From an uncultured Prevotellaceae bacterium (GTDB lineage: Bacteria; Bacteroidota; Bacteroidia; Bacteroidales; Bacteroidaceae): a stretch of 64,000 bases of DNA. Positions 1 through 8,334 of the stretch are shown here, in pieces; the stretch's first letter is position 1; each line of letters opens with the position of its first letter. The notes beneath the pieces were generated by a model. That model worked only from the letters and a program-made list of their open reading frames with translations. It searched no databases and was not told where the DNA came from. The DNA is taken from positions 105,997 through 169,996 of the forward strand of contig CACZMV010000004.1 of the NCBI GenBank assembly GCA_902782305.1, in the 5' to 3' direction. The position numbers and the translations under genes were made by a program.

Positions 1-2
1 GG

Positions 3-665
3 GTTTTCGCAGCATATTGTGAGAAGACATTGGGTATTCCTAAAACCAACATTGACGTACTTCCAGATGCCACCCAAGGCGATCTTCGTCACGGCATCAA
101 CACATTAGTCAACCGTCTGGAGGCTTTTCATGGAGAAGCCAAAGCCATCGTGTATTACGCTGGTCATGGTATTCCTGATGAAAAAGAAAAGACGGCTTAT
201 CTACTTCCTGTCGATGGTTTCGCCACTGATGTGGAAAGTGGATATAGCTTGGAGAAACTATATAAGACGCTGGGGGAAACGGCATCACAACAAGTGGTAG
301 TATTTTTGGATGCGTGTTTCAGTGGAGCCAAGCGAGATGGCGAGATGCTAGCCTCAGCACGTGGCGTAGCCATTCGTGTCAAGAAGTCGACACCTCCTGG
401 CAAACTCCTTGTCTTCTCTGCTGCAACAGGTAACGAAACCGCTATCTGCGATAAGGACAGACATCATGGGGTATTCACCTATTATCTGCTGAAATGCCTG
501 CGCGACCACAAGGGTAAAGTAAAGTTTGGCGACCTGTCTGCATACGTAACGGATATGGTGAGAAAAAGAAGTGTCATCATCAATAGTGGTAAGATTCAAA
601 CCCCCACTGTTATCCCTTCAACATCAATGAGTAGCGATTGGCAAGAAGTTGAAATAAACAAATGA
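3..665 (+). CDS. Caspase-like (peptidase C14) protein, 5' end outside window
   Basis: C-terminal part of a caspase-fold cysteine peptidase. The frame is already open at base 3, so the gene begins left of the window; the TTG at 30 is only an internal codon. The catalytic dyad is visible: His in YYAGHG (codon 165-167) and Cys in DACFSG (codon 315-317), each after a hydrophobic beta strand as in metacaspases and paracaspases. After the Cys come the SAATGNE segment and GVFTYYLL, typical of bacterial caspase-like domains. Nothing follows the peptidase domain, so any partner domain would be N-terminal and is not visible. Bacterial homologues act in signalling, toxin or defence settings or are uncharacterised; no role can be assigned here. 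Both catalytic residues are intact. Confidence 0.85.
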   Translation, partial: VFAAYCEKTLGIPKTNIDVLPDATQGDLRHGINTLVNRLEAFHGEAKAIVYYAGHGIPDEKEKTAYLLPVDGFATDVESGYSLEKLYKTLGETASQQVVVFLDACFSGAKRDGEMLASARGVAIRVKKSTPPGKLLVFSAATGNETAICDKDRHHGVFTYYLLKCLRDHKGKVKFGDLSAYVTDMVRKRSVIINSGKIQTPTVIPSTSMSSDWQEVEINK

Positions 666-678
666 GCTTAAGGAAAAC

Positions 679-698
679 GCAAATGGTACACAAGTTTG
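679..698 (+). repeat. 20-bp direct repeat, left copy
   Basis: GCAAATGGTACACAAGTTTG occurs here and again, identical, at 4223-4242. The two copies bracket the gene pair 1074-4147. Each copy is preceded by AAAA plus one differing base. This copy lacks the second half of the palindrome present at the right copy. Confidence 0.8.
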
Positions 699-769
699 GA
701 CATAAAGGTGCCAAGCACCATGTTACACAAACATAGGAACTGTGCGTCAGAGTTACTCTTGACGTCGTC

Positions 770-923
770 GATATACGCTTTCGACATCAAAGATATACGC
801 TCTTTACATCAAACATATACGCTTCTTACACTAAAGATATAGGCTTCTTGCATGCAACATAGCCTATATGTTCATCGTGGATATAGGCTCCGCACCATGT
901 CCGCATAGGCTCCGCTGATGCCA
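770..923 (+). repeat. Seven-unit degenerate tandem array with exact 22-bp period
   Basis: Seven consecutive 22-nt units start at 770, 792, 814, 836, 858, 880 and 902. Most open with GATATACGC, CATATACGC or GATATAGGC followed by a variable, often CATCAAA-like tail. In unit 5 the core appears inverted (GCCTATATG at 862-870). The array fills most of the 408-bp gap between the caspase-like gene and the promoter at 1005. No coding sequence is evident in the gap. Confidence 0.8.
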
Positions 924-1004
924 AAAATTATATCCCGCTTAACGAAAAATTTCTTCCTGTTAACCACACTAATGTCCGTCCTTTGCATTCTTTTACTTTT
1001 CGTA

Positions 1005-1036
1005 TTTGCATGATATTTGTATTTTCACTATCTTTG
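1005..1036 (+). promoter_or_regulatory. Promoter for the 1074-4147 operon
   Basis: TTTG at 1005-1008, 20 nt spacer, TATCTTTG at 1029-1036: a full match to the Bacteroidota housekeeping promoter (TTTG / TAnnTTTG). It predicts a start near 1041-1044 and a leader of about 30 nt. Confidence 0.75.
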
Positions 1037-1073
1037 TCATCAAAATATTACTCATTCTAAAATTGCTACAATT

Positions 1074-1547
1074 ATGAAGAAAATCTATTATCTATTACTT
1101 TGTTGTCTTTCTACCATTGGTATTTGGGCACAACCATCATCCAAATACAGTCTTGTAGTGGAGATGGCAAATGGCAGCACACAAACATTTCAATTGAGTA
1201 CTCGGCCTAACGTGACTTTTCAAGACAATCAGTTTGTTATTTTACAAGCTGGATCTAATGTAGAGTTTTCGATGGACAATGTTTCCAGCTTTTACTTTGT
1301 TGACAGTAACACTGGTGTGGAATCATTAAGAAATGACGAAGTTACTGTTAGCTATGATGGTCAAAACATAGTAGTTTCCGGAGCAACAAAGGGGGTTCTG
1401 GTTACAAATCTCGAAGGTATAGCTCAACATTGCAAGGCGACTCGTGTCAATGACAATCTATTGTCTGTTTCTCTTGAAAATCTCCCTTCTGGAGTATATG
1501 TAGTGTCAATAGGCAAGAATCAGAACTTTAAAATCGTGAAGAAATGA
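1074..1547 (+). CDS. Small secreted protein with type IX (Por) C-terminal sorting domain
   Basis: 157-residue protein. The start at ATG 1074 is chosen because it gives a clean signal peptide (MKKIYYLLLCC, cut after IWAQ) and lies about 30 nt after the predicted transcription start; the upstream in-frame codon at 1017 lies inside the promoter. The middle is a short beta-rich region with no recognised fold. The last roughly 70 residues resemble the type IX secretion sorting domain: a beta strand near VEISL-type sequence, then LPSGVYVVSI and a terminal KIVKK. Such tails direct export across the outer membrane and attachment to the cell surface. It overlaps the next gene by ATGA, so the two are probably translationally coupled. 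Function beyond export is unknown. Confidence 0.7.
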   Translation: MKKIYYLLLCCLSTIGIWAQPSSKYSLVVEMANGSTQTFQLSTRPNVTFQDNQFVILQAGSNVEFSMDNVSSFYFVDSNTGVESLRNDEVTVSYDGQNIVVSGATKGVLVTNLEGIAQHCKATRVNDNLLSVSLENLPSGVYVVSIGKNQNFKIVKK

Positions 1548-4147
1548 AAAAACATATCTTTATCACCTTATTAATACTATTGGGCTTTGTGTCTAAGGTT
1601 TTTGCCCAGACTGATGCTCTTGTTGTGGAACAGACTAATGGCTTGTCCGATATAGTTGCTGTCAGTACTAATGTACGTATAATGAACAATGGTGATGCAA
1701 CAATTACGATTAAAGACGGCGACAAGGTATTGACAACATATAATCGCGCAGAAGTGAAACGCATCGCATTTGATGATAAGACTGTGCTGACTGATAGTGT
1801 AGAAAGAGCAGCCCTCATAGCATTATATAAAGCTACTGATGGCGATAACTGGAAAGATAATACCAACTGGTGTAGTGACAAACCCATAACTGAATGGAAA
1901 GGAATATCGTATAACGATGCACTACATTTATATGATATTTACCTTTTGAATAACAATTTGATTGGCATTATCCCTATGGAAATAGGAAACTTAACCAGCG
2001 TGGGTAGGCTTAATTTGAGTGGAAATGTAAACATCAGTGGTCCTATCCCTACCTCAATTGGTAGAATGGCCGAACTTAAGTATTTGAGTCTGTCTTCGTG
2101 TCAAGTAACTGGTCAAATCCCCAAGGAAATTGCCAATCTTTCCAAGCTTGAAGAACTCGGATTATGGAGCAATAAATTAACAGGTGAAATACCTAAAGAA
2201 TTAGGCAATATGCCAAATTTGACATTCATTGATTTGCGTGCAAATAGTTTATCTAGCGCTATTCCGCCAGAATTAGGTAATCTGGAGAATCTTACAATAT
2301 TACGTCTTAACGGAAACCAATTGTCAGGTGAAATACCTAAAGAATTAGGAAATCTAACAAAGCTTAGAGATATTGATTTTTCACAAAACAATCTATCTGG
2401 ACAAATTCCAGAGTCTTTTAACAACTTGACAGGGCTGATTCGGAAGTATGATTACGGAGGCAGAGAAGGTAATTACTTCAATTTAAAAACACGGAGTAAC
2501 AACTTGTCTGGTTCTGTACCGTCTTTGTTTTCTGAAAGTCCAGACTGGGTACATGAGTGGTGGTACCTTTTGGCTTACAATAGAAAATACAATTTAGAAC
2601 AGGATGTTTACGTACCTGCCCAACAATTTCGCGTAACAGACCTCGATGGGAATATTATCGACTCAAAAGAGACTTTCCCAAAAAATAAGTACACTGCTAT
2701 TTTCTGTTGGGCAACATGGTGTGGATACTCTAATGCGATAATGGCAAATTTGATTCCACTCTATGAGAAATATAAAGACTATGGATTCGATGTGATTGGT
2801 GTCACACAAAATGGGGGGGCAAATGAGACAGAAGAAGATGTGCGTAAATACATTGCTGACAAAGGGATCAAGTGGCGAAATATTTATGCTACAGCTGACA
2901 ATAATTTTAATTACCAAGGTTCAATGAGGGGGAATACCAATTATTTCTATCCTGGAGGAAATACCCCAGACTTCACAATTGTCGATAGCAATGGAAGAGT
3001 TGTTTTCTATGATGAAATCAATGAGCGTTCCAGCATTGGTGATTTCCTTAAGGAACGACTTGGTGAAGGTGGCAATGTGGAAGTTTATGAGTCCACCGAT
3101 TTCTCTGCAGATGGTAAGAAAGCCATAATACAGTCTGCTACTACAGACAAAGATATCAAGGTTGTCATTATGGGCGATGGTTTCTCTGACCGCATGATTG
3201 CAAATGGCAAGTACGAAGAAACCATGAATAAGGCATGTAATGCACTGTTTACCACGAAGATAGCCCAAAGTTTCAAAAACCGCTTTACTGTCGTCAGCGT
3301 GACAACCGTTTCAAAGAATGAAGTCTTTAGTGATAACACCTCTACAGCACTCGATTGTTATAATAATGAAAAGGGAATAGGAGGAAACCACGCAAAGGTG
3401 CTTCAGTATGCTAAGGATGCCATCGGAGAGGAAAATATGGACGATGCCGTAATAATAGTTGTACTTAATAGTGAATTGGCATCAGGTGGTGAACATGGTG
3501 GAGTTTGTTATATGTACCAACCAGAACAAACAAATACTTGGGGAAGTGGAACATCAATTTCGTATGTACCTAATATGACAGGTAATGGCGGTTTATTCGA
3601 TGTTACTTCATTTGAAACGGTACTTAGTCATGAGGCTATAGGTCATGGCTTTGCCAAACTAGGAGATGAGTATGTAACCAAGGAAATGGAAATACCATCT
3701 AATGAAAAAGCCAACAAACAGGCTGAAGCGTTGAAAGGATGGTGGAAGAATGTTGACTTTACAAATGATCCTGAACAAGTAAAATGGTGCACATTTATTC
3801 ATGACGATAATTATGCTAATGAAAACATTGGAGTGTATGAGGGTGGATTGACCTATCGAAATGGTGTTTATCGTCCAACACCAAACAGTCTAATGGGATC
3901 GAATGCTACAGACTTTAATGCACCAAGCCGTCAGGCAATATGGTATCGCATTAATAAGCTAACGCAAGGTGACAGTTGGGAGGGAAGTTACGAGGACTTC
4001 GTAACATACGATATGACCTTAAAGTCCTCATCGGCTCCAACCAAAGAAACAACTCCTAACCGTGCTATAAGAAATGAAAGGTCTCAGTCTGAATACAAGA
4101 GTGCTCCACCAGTGATAAAGAATATCACATGGCGTGAAGAGAAATAG
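1544..4147 (+). CDS. Secreted LRR - thioredoxin-like - M64 metallopeptidase fusion
   Basis: 867 residues with signal peptide 1-22 (cut after VFAQ). Residues about 85-130 match a leucine-rich-repeat cap (ALIALYKATDGDNW); about 130-300 hold plant-type LRRs with repeated GxIPxELGNL. Residues about 355-520 form a thioredoxin/redoxin-like domain with WATWCGYS, but only one Cys (393) of the usual CxxC pair. Residues about 525-830 are an IgA-peptidase M64 domain: MGDGFSD, then the zinc site HEAIGH at 696-701 followed by GFAKLGDEY. M64 enzymes are secreted zinc peptidases; the family founder cleaves IgA, but the substrate here is unknown. LRRs likely bind a protein target. No type IX tail is present, whereas the co-transcribed upstream protein has one. 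The three-domain combination is unusual. Confidence 0.85.
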   Translation: MKKHIFITLLILLGFVSKVFAQTDALVVEQTNGLSDIVAVSTNVRIMNNGDATITIKDGDKVLTTYNRAEVKRIAFDDKTVLTDSVERAALIALYKATDGDNWKDNTNWCSDKPITEWKGISYNDALHLYDIYLLNNNLIGIIPMEIGNLTSVGRLNLSGNVNISGPIPTSIGRMAELKYLSLSSCQVTGQIPKEIANLSKLEELGLWSNKLTGEIPKELGNMPNLTFIDLRANSLSSAIPPELGNLENLTILRLNGNQLSGEIPKELGNLTKLRDIDFSQNNLSGQIPESFNNLTGLIRKYDYGGREGNYFNLKTRSNNLSGSVPSLFSESPDWVHEWWYLLAYNRKYNLEQDVYVPAQQFRVTDLDGNIIDSKETFPKNKYTAIFCWATWCGYSNAIMANLIPLYEKYKDYGFDVIGVTQNGGANETEEDVRKYIADKGIKWRNIYATADNNFNYQGSMRGNTNYFYPGGNTPDFTIVDSNGRVVFYDEINERSSIGDFLKERLGEGGNVEVYESTDFSADGKKAIIQSATTDKDIKVVIMGDGFSDRMIANGKYEETMNKACNALFTTKIAQSFKNRFTVVSVTTVSKNEVFSDNTSTALDCYNNEKGIGGNHAKVLQYAKDAIGEENMDDAVIIVVLNSELASGGEHGGVCYMYQPEQTNTWGSGTSISYVPNMTGNGGLFDVTSFETVLSHEAIGHGFAKLGDEYVTKEMEIPSNEKANKQAEALKGWWKNVDFTNDPEQVKWCTFIHDDNYANENIGVYEGGLTYRNGVYRPTPNSLMGSNATDFNAPSRQAIWYRINKLTQGDSWEGSYEDFVTYDMTLKSSSAPTKETTPNRAIRNERSQSEYKSAPPVIKNITWREEK

Positions 4148-4186
4148 CAATTGTGTCAAGGTCTCTATTTCCTCTTAAATAGGTAT

Positions 4187-4210
4187 ATTGGAAGGCATAT
4201 CCTCTCCAAT
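4187..4210. terminator. Weak stem-loop after the M64 gene
   Basis: ATTGGA at 4187 pairs with TCCAAT ending at 4210, with an inner GG/CC pair. No clear T-tract follows, so it may be only a 3'-end stabilising hairpin. Confidence 0.35.
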
Positions 4211-4222
4211 TTCCTAAAAAAT

Positions 4223-4242
4223 GCAAATGGTACACAAGTTTG
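4223..4242 (+). repeat. 20-bp direct repeat, right copy
   Basis: Identical to 679-698. Here the repeat continues into a nested palindrome (4229-4263) that overlaps the -33 box of the ATPase promoter. Confidence 0.8.
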
Positions 4243-4263
4243 TGGTCCACAAGTTTGTGTACC
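4229..4263. promoter_or_regulatory. Nested palindrome overlapping the ATPase promoter (operator candidate)
   Basis: Outer arms GGTACACAA (4229-4237) and TTGTGTACC (4255-4263) are perfect. The interior holds a second perfect palindrome, TTGTGG-T-CCACAA. The -33 TTTG at 4254-4257 lies inside, so a bound protein would block RNA polymerase. Confidence 0.5.
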
Positions 4264-4285
4264 AGCGTTTTTTTTTGTATATTTG
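4254..4285 (+). promoter_or_regulatory. Promoter for the P-loop ATPase gene
   Basis: TTTG at 4254-4257, 20 nt spacer, TATATTTG at 4278-4285. Predicted leader about 20 nt to ATG 4311. Confidence 0.75.
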
Positions 4286-4310
4286 TGCCCAAATAGTTAA
4301 GAACAGACTT

Positions 4311-5438
4311 ATGAAAAGAGCTTTTGTTTATGGTATTTCTGTTGAAGGAGAGAACTTTACCGACAGAGTAAAGGAAACCAAACGCTTGAAGTTGAACTTC
4401 GAGAATGGCATGAATGTCATTCTGATTTCTCCCCGCAGAATGGGTAAGAGTTCGATAGTGAAGAAGGTAAAATCGGAAATGTCAAATCCTGAGATAAAAG
4501 TGGTTTATATGGACATCTACGATTGCCGTAGCGAGTATGATTTTTATAATCGCTTTGCCACGGTACTGTTGAAAGAAACTGCCTCTAAAACAGAACATAT
4601 TATTGAGAATATCAAGCGATTCCTGGTACGACTGACTCCCAAGATTTCATTCTCACCTGAGCCTATGTCGGATTTTTCTCTGTCATTGGGTATTACCCCT
4701 CAGAACTATCAGCCAGAAGAAATACTACAGTTGCCAGAGTTGATAGCCAAGGAGCAGGGCAAACACATCGTAGTATGTATTGATGAATTCCAGCAAATTG
4801 GGGAAATTCCTGATTCGCTAACCATTCAGAAACGTATACGAGGCGTTTGGCAACATCAGCAGAACGTGTCTTATTGCTTATTTGGCAGTAAAAAGCATCT
4901 GATGACCAAGCTGTTCCAGAATCGCAAAATGCCTCTCTATCAGTTTGGCGAGATGATGTATTTAGAGAAGATTTCTACTGACGACTGGGTGCCGTTCATC
5001 CAGTCGCGCTTCGAATCCCAAGGGAAAAGGATATCTGAAGATTTTGCGGTAAGAATATGTGAAACGGTAGAGAATTGTTCATCATACGTTCAGCAGTTGG
5101 CATGGAATGTCTTAGCAGAAACAGAGAATGGGGTAACAGAACAAGACTTCAACAATGGTGTAGAGCTATTAATGACTCAGTGTTCTGGACTATTTCAGGA
5201 GCAATTACAAGGGCTGACATCCTATCAGATGAACTTTATTCGCGCCATTTGCAACGGAGTACATTCTGACTTTGGAAGTAAAGAAGTACTCGAAGAATAC
5301 CATTTAGGCAGCAAGTCAAACATCTCGCGCCTAAGAGAATCGTTACTCGATAAAGAAATAATAGAAACAAATGCAGAAGGTGTCTATCTCGAAGACCCCA
5401 TATTCAGAATATGGTTCAAACGAGAATATATGAAATAG
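4311..5438 (+). CDS. P-loop ATPase with C-terminal winged helix (archaeal-ATPase/STAND-like)
   Basis: 375 residues, cytoplasmic. ATG 4311 is chosen because it follows the promoter; the upstream in-frame codons overlap the -33 box. Walker A is SPRRMGKSS (40-48), Walker B is VVCIDEFQQI with D158 and E159. The last roughly 90 residues (GLTSYQMNFI to the end) look like a winged helix-turn-helix. This layout matches the archaeal-type ATPases common in many copies in Prevotella and Bacteroides, whose biological role is not established. The gene is monocistronic, with a palindrome at its promoter that could serve autoregulation. It might be a toxin-antitoxin, defence or regulatory ATPase; the sequence does not decide. 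Confidence 0.75.
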   Translation: MKRAFVYGISVEGENFTDRVKETKRLKLNFENGMNVILISPRRMGKSSIVKKVKSEMSNPEIKVVYMDIYDCRSEYDFYNRFATVLLKETASKTEHIIENIKRFLVRLTPKISFSPEPMSDFSLSLGITPQNYQPEEILQLPELIAKEQGKHIVVCIDEFQQIGEIPDSLTIQKRIRGVWQHQQNVSYCLFGSKKHLMTKLFQNRKMPLYQFGEMMYLEKISTDDWVPFIQSRFESQGKRISEDFAVRICETVENCSSYVQQLAWNVLAETENGVTEQDFNNGVELLMTQCSGLFQEQLQGLTSYQMNFIRAICNGVHSDFGSKEVLEEYHLGSKSNISRLRESLLDKEIIETNAEGVYLEDPIFRIWFKREYMK

Positions 5439-5495
5439 GACGCACATCCAAATGCTGATGACATCACCCCTGCATAAACGTCTTTAAAATAAATA

Positions 5496-8333
5496 ATGTA
5501 TAGCTATACGATGAGACGGATTTTTCTTTTTGCTGCGTTGGCGAGTTCGTTGACGCTGATGGCTCAGTCTTCTGTGGAAACTGAGCGACAGTACCTAAGT
5601 GGTCATGGTTGTGATGATATGGTACAGTGGGATTTCATGTGTACCGATGGACATAACAGTGGCAAGTGGACGAAGATAGGTGTGCCTTCGTGCTGGGAGC
5701 TGCAAGGCTTCGGCACTTACCAGTATGGCATGCGATTCTACGGAAAGGCCACCCCAGAGGGTATTGCCGACGAGGTGGGCAAGTACAAGCATGAGTTCAC
5801 GTTGCCCAAGGCTTGGGAGGGCAGGCAGATTCTGCTGGTCTTCGAGGCCGTGTTTACGGAGATGCGTGCCACCATCAACGGACGTAAGGCTGGCAACGGC
5901 ACTTACCAAGGCGGTTTCACGCGTCACACCATTGATGTCAGCGACCGTATCTTTTTCGGCAACAAGAAGAACCGCTTGGAGGTGGAAGTGCTGAAAGAGA
6001 GCACCAATCCGCAGGTGAACTTGGCTGAGCGCAGGGCTGACTACTGGAACTTCGGTGGCATCTGGCGTCCTGTCTTCATCGTCAGCAAACCAGCTCAGAA
6101 CATTGAGCGTGTGGCTATCAATGCCAAGGGCGACGGGCAATTCATGGCTGATGTCTTCCTGAACCGCGCCTTGCCTAACGGTTCTGTGTGCGTCGATGTT
6201 ATCGACGCCAATGGAAAGAAGATTGCTACCAGCCCTGCCTTCACTGTTGCCAGCGATGGTGCCAAGGTAGACTTTGCAGTGAAGAACCCCAAGCTTTGGA
6301 ATGCTGAAGAGCCTAACCTCTATACGGCTGTCTTTACGTTGAAAAACGCTGAGGGCAAGACGCTGCATGTGGAGCGCCAGAAGTTTGGTTTCCGCACCAT
6401 CGAATACCGCCACACCTATAATGGCGACAAGGAAGACGGTGTGTTCATCAATGGCAAGAAAGTCATCTTCAAGGGTGCCAATCGTCACTCGTTCCGTCCA
6501 GAGACGGGTCGCACGCTGTCGAAGCAGAAGAACATAGAAGATGTGTTGCTCATCAAGTCGATGAATATGAATGCCGTCCGTCTGAGTCACTATCCTGCAG
6601 ATCCAGAATTCCTAGATGCCTGCGACTCGCTGGGTCTTTATGTAGAGTGCGAACAACCAGGTTGGCACTGGGCTCATGAAACCATTACGGGTTCGAAGAT
6701 TGTGGAGGAGATGGTGATGCGCGATGTGAACCATCCGTCGATTATCTTCTGGAGCAATGGCAATGAGGGAGGATTCAACTACGAACTGGAACCCGTATTC
6801 ACTAAGTTGGACCCTCAGCAGCGCGTGGTATTGTATCCGTGGGCAAACCGCAATGGTTTCGAGACCAAGCACTATCGCTCATGGGGCGAGACAGCAGAGT
6901 ATATGCGTCAGAAGGAAATCTTCATGCCTACTGAATTCCTGCATGGACTGTATGATGGAGGACATGGTGCAGGCTTGAAGGACTATTGGAAGTTGATGAT
7001 GTCGAATCCACGTTGTGCTGGTGGTTTCCTGTGGGACTTGATGGACCAGGGTGTGGTTCGTACGGATATGAACAACATCGTGGACTGCATGGGTAACTTT
7101 GGTGCTGATGGTATCGTAGGCCCACACATGGAGAAGGAAGGCTCGTTCTATACCATTCGCGAGGTGTGGAGCCCTGTACAGGTGTTGTATTTTGACAGCG
7201 GTGCCTTCACCATTCAGAACTGCTACAACTTCATCAATCTGAAGGATTGCAAGTTCAGCTACCGTCTGCTCAAGATGCCTAAATACGGAGAAACAGATGT
7301 CAAAGTGATCAAGGAAGTGAAACTGCCTTCGCCTGATGCTGCACCAGGTGAGAAAGCCCAGCTGAAGATAGAAAGAACAGATGCTGACGTGATTGAGTTG
7401 AAAGCCATAGACCCCTATGGAAAGGAAATTTTTACGTGGGGCCACAAGCATTGGACAAACCTTGGCTGCTTCAAGCCTCAATACCTGCGAGAGAACACCC
7501 AGAAGTATTCTTATACAGAGAACGACAACCAACTGATGGTTCAGAACGGCACTCGCCAATACACTTTCTGTAAGAAGACAGGCCGACTGATGGGCGTTAG
7601 TGTGGGAGGCAAGAATATTTCGTTCAGCAACGGTCCCCGCTTTGTTGCTGCCAAGCGCTCAGACCGTTCGGACGATGGTTTCTACAACCACGACGACAAG
7701 CAGGCAGAGAAGAAGAAAACGCAATATACGGAATATGCCGACCAAGGTCAGTTTGCAGGCTTCACCTTCAATGACAGTACTTTAGTAGTCAACTATCTGC
7801 ACGGTTCTATCAACAAGGTGACGTGGCGTTTCCTCGCTGATGGCGGAGTCTATATGAACGTCGACTACTACTTCAATGGTGTGGTAGACCTGATGGGCAT
7901 CTGCTTCGACTATCCTGAGACGATGGTGAAGTCGAAGCAATGGGTGGGCAAGGGTCCTTATCGCGTTTGGCAGAATCGTCAGGAGGGTCCACAGTATGGT
8001 CTGTGGCAGAACGATTACAACGACCCCATTCCTGGTGAGTCGTTCGAGTATCCTGAGTTCAAGGGCTATTTCTCGAATGTTGCATGGATGAAGCTGAACA
8101 CCAGTGAGGGTGCCATTGGTATCGAGACCATGAATGATAAGATAGGAGTCTATACGCCTCGCGATGGGCGTGACCACATTCTCTACACCCTGCCTGAAAC
8201 GGGAATCTCCATTCTCAAGGCCATCCCTGGTGTTCGCAACAAGGTGAACACAACCGACCTCAACGGTCCTTCTGCCCAGCCACATTGGAGCAAAGGAAAA
8301 GGAAGAATGAATGCTATTTTAAGATTTAATTGA
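5496..8333 (+). CDS. Glycoside hydrolase family 2 (beta-galactosidase-like), exported
   Basis: 945 residues. A signal peptide ends at LTLMAQ near residue 23. GH2 layout: N-terminal sugar-binding jelly roll (WTKIGVPSCWELQGFG), immunoglobulin-like domain, TIM barrel from about residue 310, then C-terminal beta domains related to the small-chain fold. The acid/base is Glu424 in WSNGNEGG and the likely nucleophile Glu480 in MPTEFLHG. GH2 retaining enzymes release beta-linked galactose, glucuronate, mannose or, for some, arabinose; the specificity cannot be read here. ATG 5496 has an A-rich upstream stretch; ATG 5511 is an alternative giving MRRIFLF. The next gene starts 1 nt after its stop, so it heads an operon with GH106, an esterase and a second GH2. 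A periplasmic role in trimming imported pectin side chains fits. Confidence 0.88.
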   Translation: MYSYTMRRIFLFAALASSLTLMAQSSVETERQYLSGHGCDDMVQWDFMCTDGHNSGKWTKIGVPSCWELQGFGTYQYGMRFYGKATPEGIADEVGKYKHEFTLPKAWEGRQILLVFEAVFTEMRATINGRKAGNGTYQGGFTRHTIDVSDRIFFGNKKNRLEVEVLKESTNPQVNLAERRADYWNFGGIWRPVFIVSKPAQNIERVAINAKGDGQFMADVFLNRALPNGSVCVDVIDANGKKIATSPAFTVASDGAKVDFAVKNPKLWNAEEPNLYTAVFTLKNAEGKTLHVERQKFGFRTIEYRHTYNGDKEDGVFINGKKVIFKGANRHSFRPETGRTLSKQKNIEDVLLIKSMNMNAVRLSHYPADPEFLDACDSLGLYVECEQPGWHWAHETITGSKIVEEMVMRDVNHPSIIFWSNGNEGGFNYELEPVFTKLDPQQRVVLYPWANRNGFETKHYRSWGETAEYMRQKEIFMPTEFLHGLYDGGHGAGLKDYWKLMMSNPRCAGGFLWDLMDQGVVRTDMNNIVDCMGNFGADGIVGPHMEKEGSFYTIREVWSPVQVLYFDSGAFTIQNCYNFINLKDCKFSYRLLKMPKYGETDVKVIKEVKLPSPDAAPGEKAQLKIERTDADVIELKAIDPYGKEIFTWGHKHWTNLGCFKPQYLRENTQKYSYTENDNQLMVQNGTRQYTFCKKTGRLMGVSVGGKNISFSNGPRFVAAKRSDRSDDGFYNHDDKQAEKKKTQYTEYADQGQFAGFTFNDSTLVVNYLHGSINKVTWRFLADGGVYMNVDYYFNGVVDLMGICFDYPETMVKSKQWVGKGPYRVWQNRQEGPQYGLWQNDYNDPIPGESFEYPEFKGYFSNVAWMKLNTSEGAIGIETMNDKIGVYTPRDGRDHILYTLPETGISILKAIPGVRNKVNTTDLNGPSAQPHWSKGKGRMNAILRFN

Positions 8334-8334
8334 T

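Noticed and set aside
770-923. CRISPR array
   Set aside because: Units of 22 nt follow each other without unique spacers, drift throughout and include an inverted unit; no cas genes are present.
3-5438. A defence island built from the caspase-like protein, M64 peptidase and P-loop ATPase
   Set aside because: The three are on separate transcripts, with a secreted peptidase in between, and no nuclease, toxin or nucleotide cyclase is seen; co-localisation alone is not enough.
5595-6590. 331-codon open frame on the minus strand within the first GH2 gene
   Set aside because: It mirrors a well-supported GH2 gene with both catalytic residues, shows no recognisable domain and has no promoter; it arises from codon bias in the real gene.
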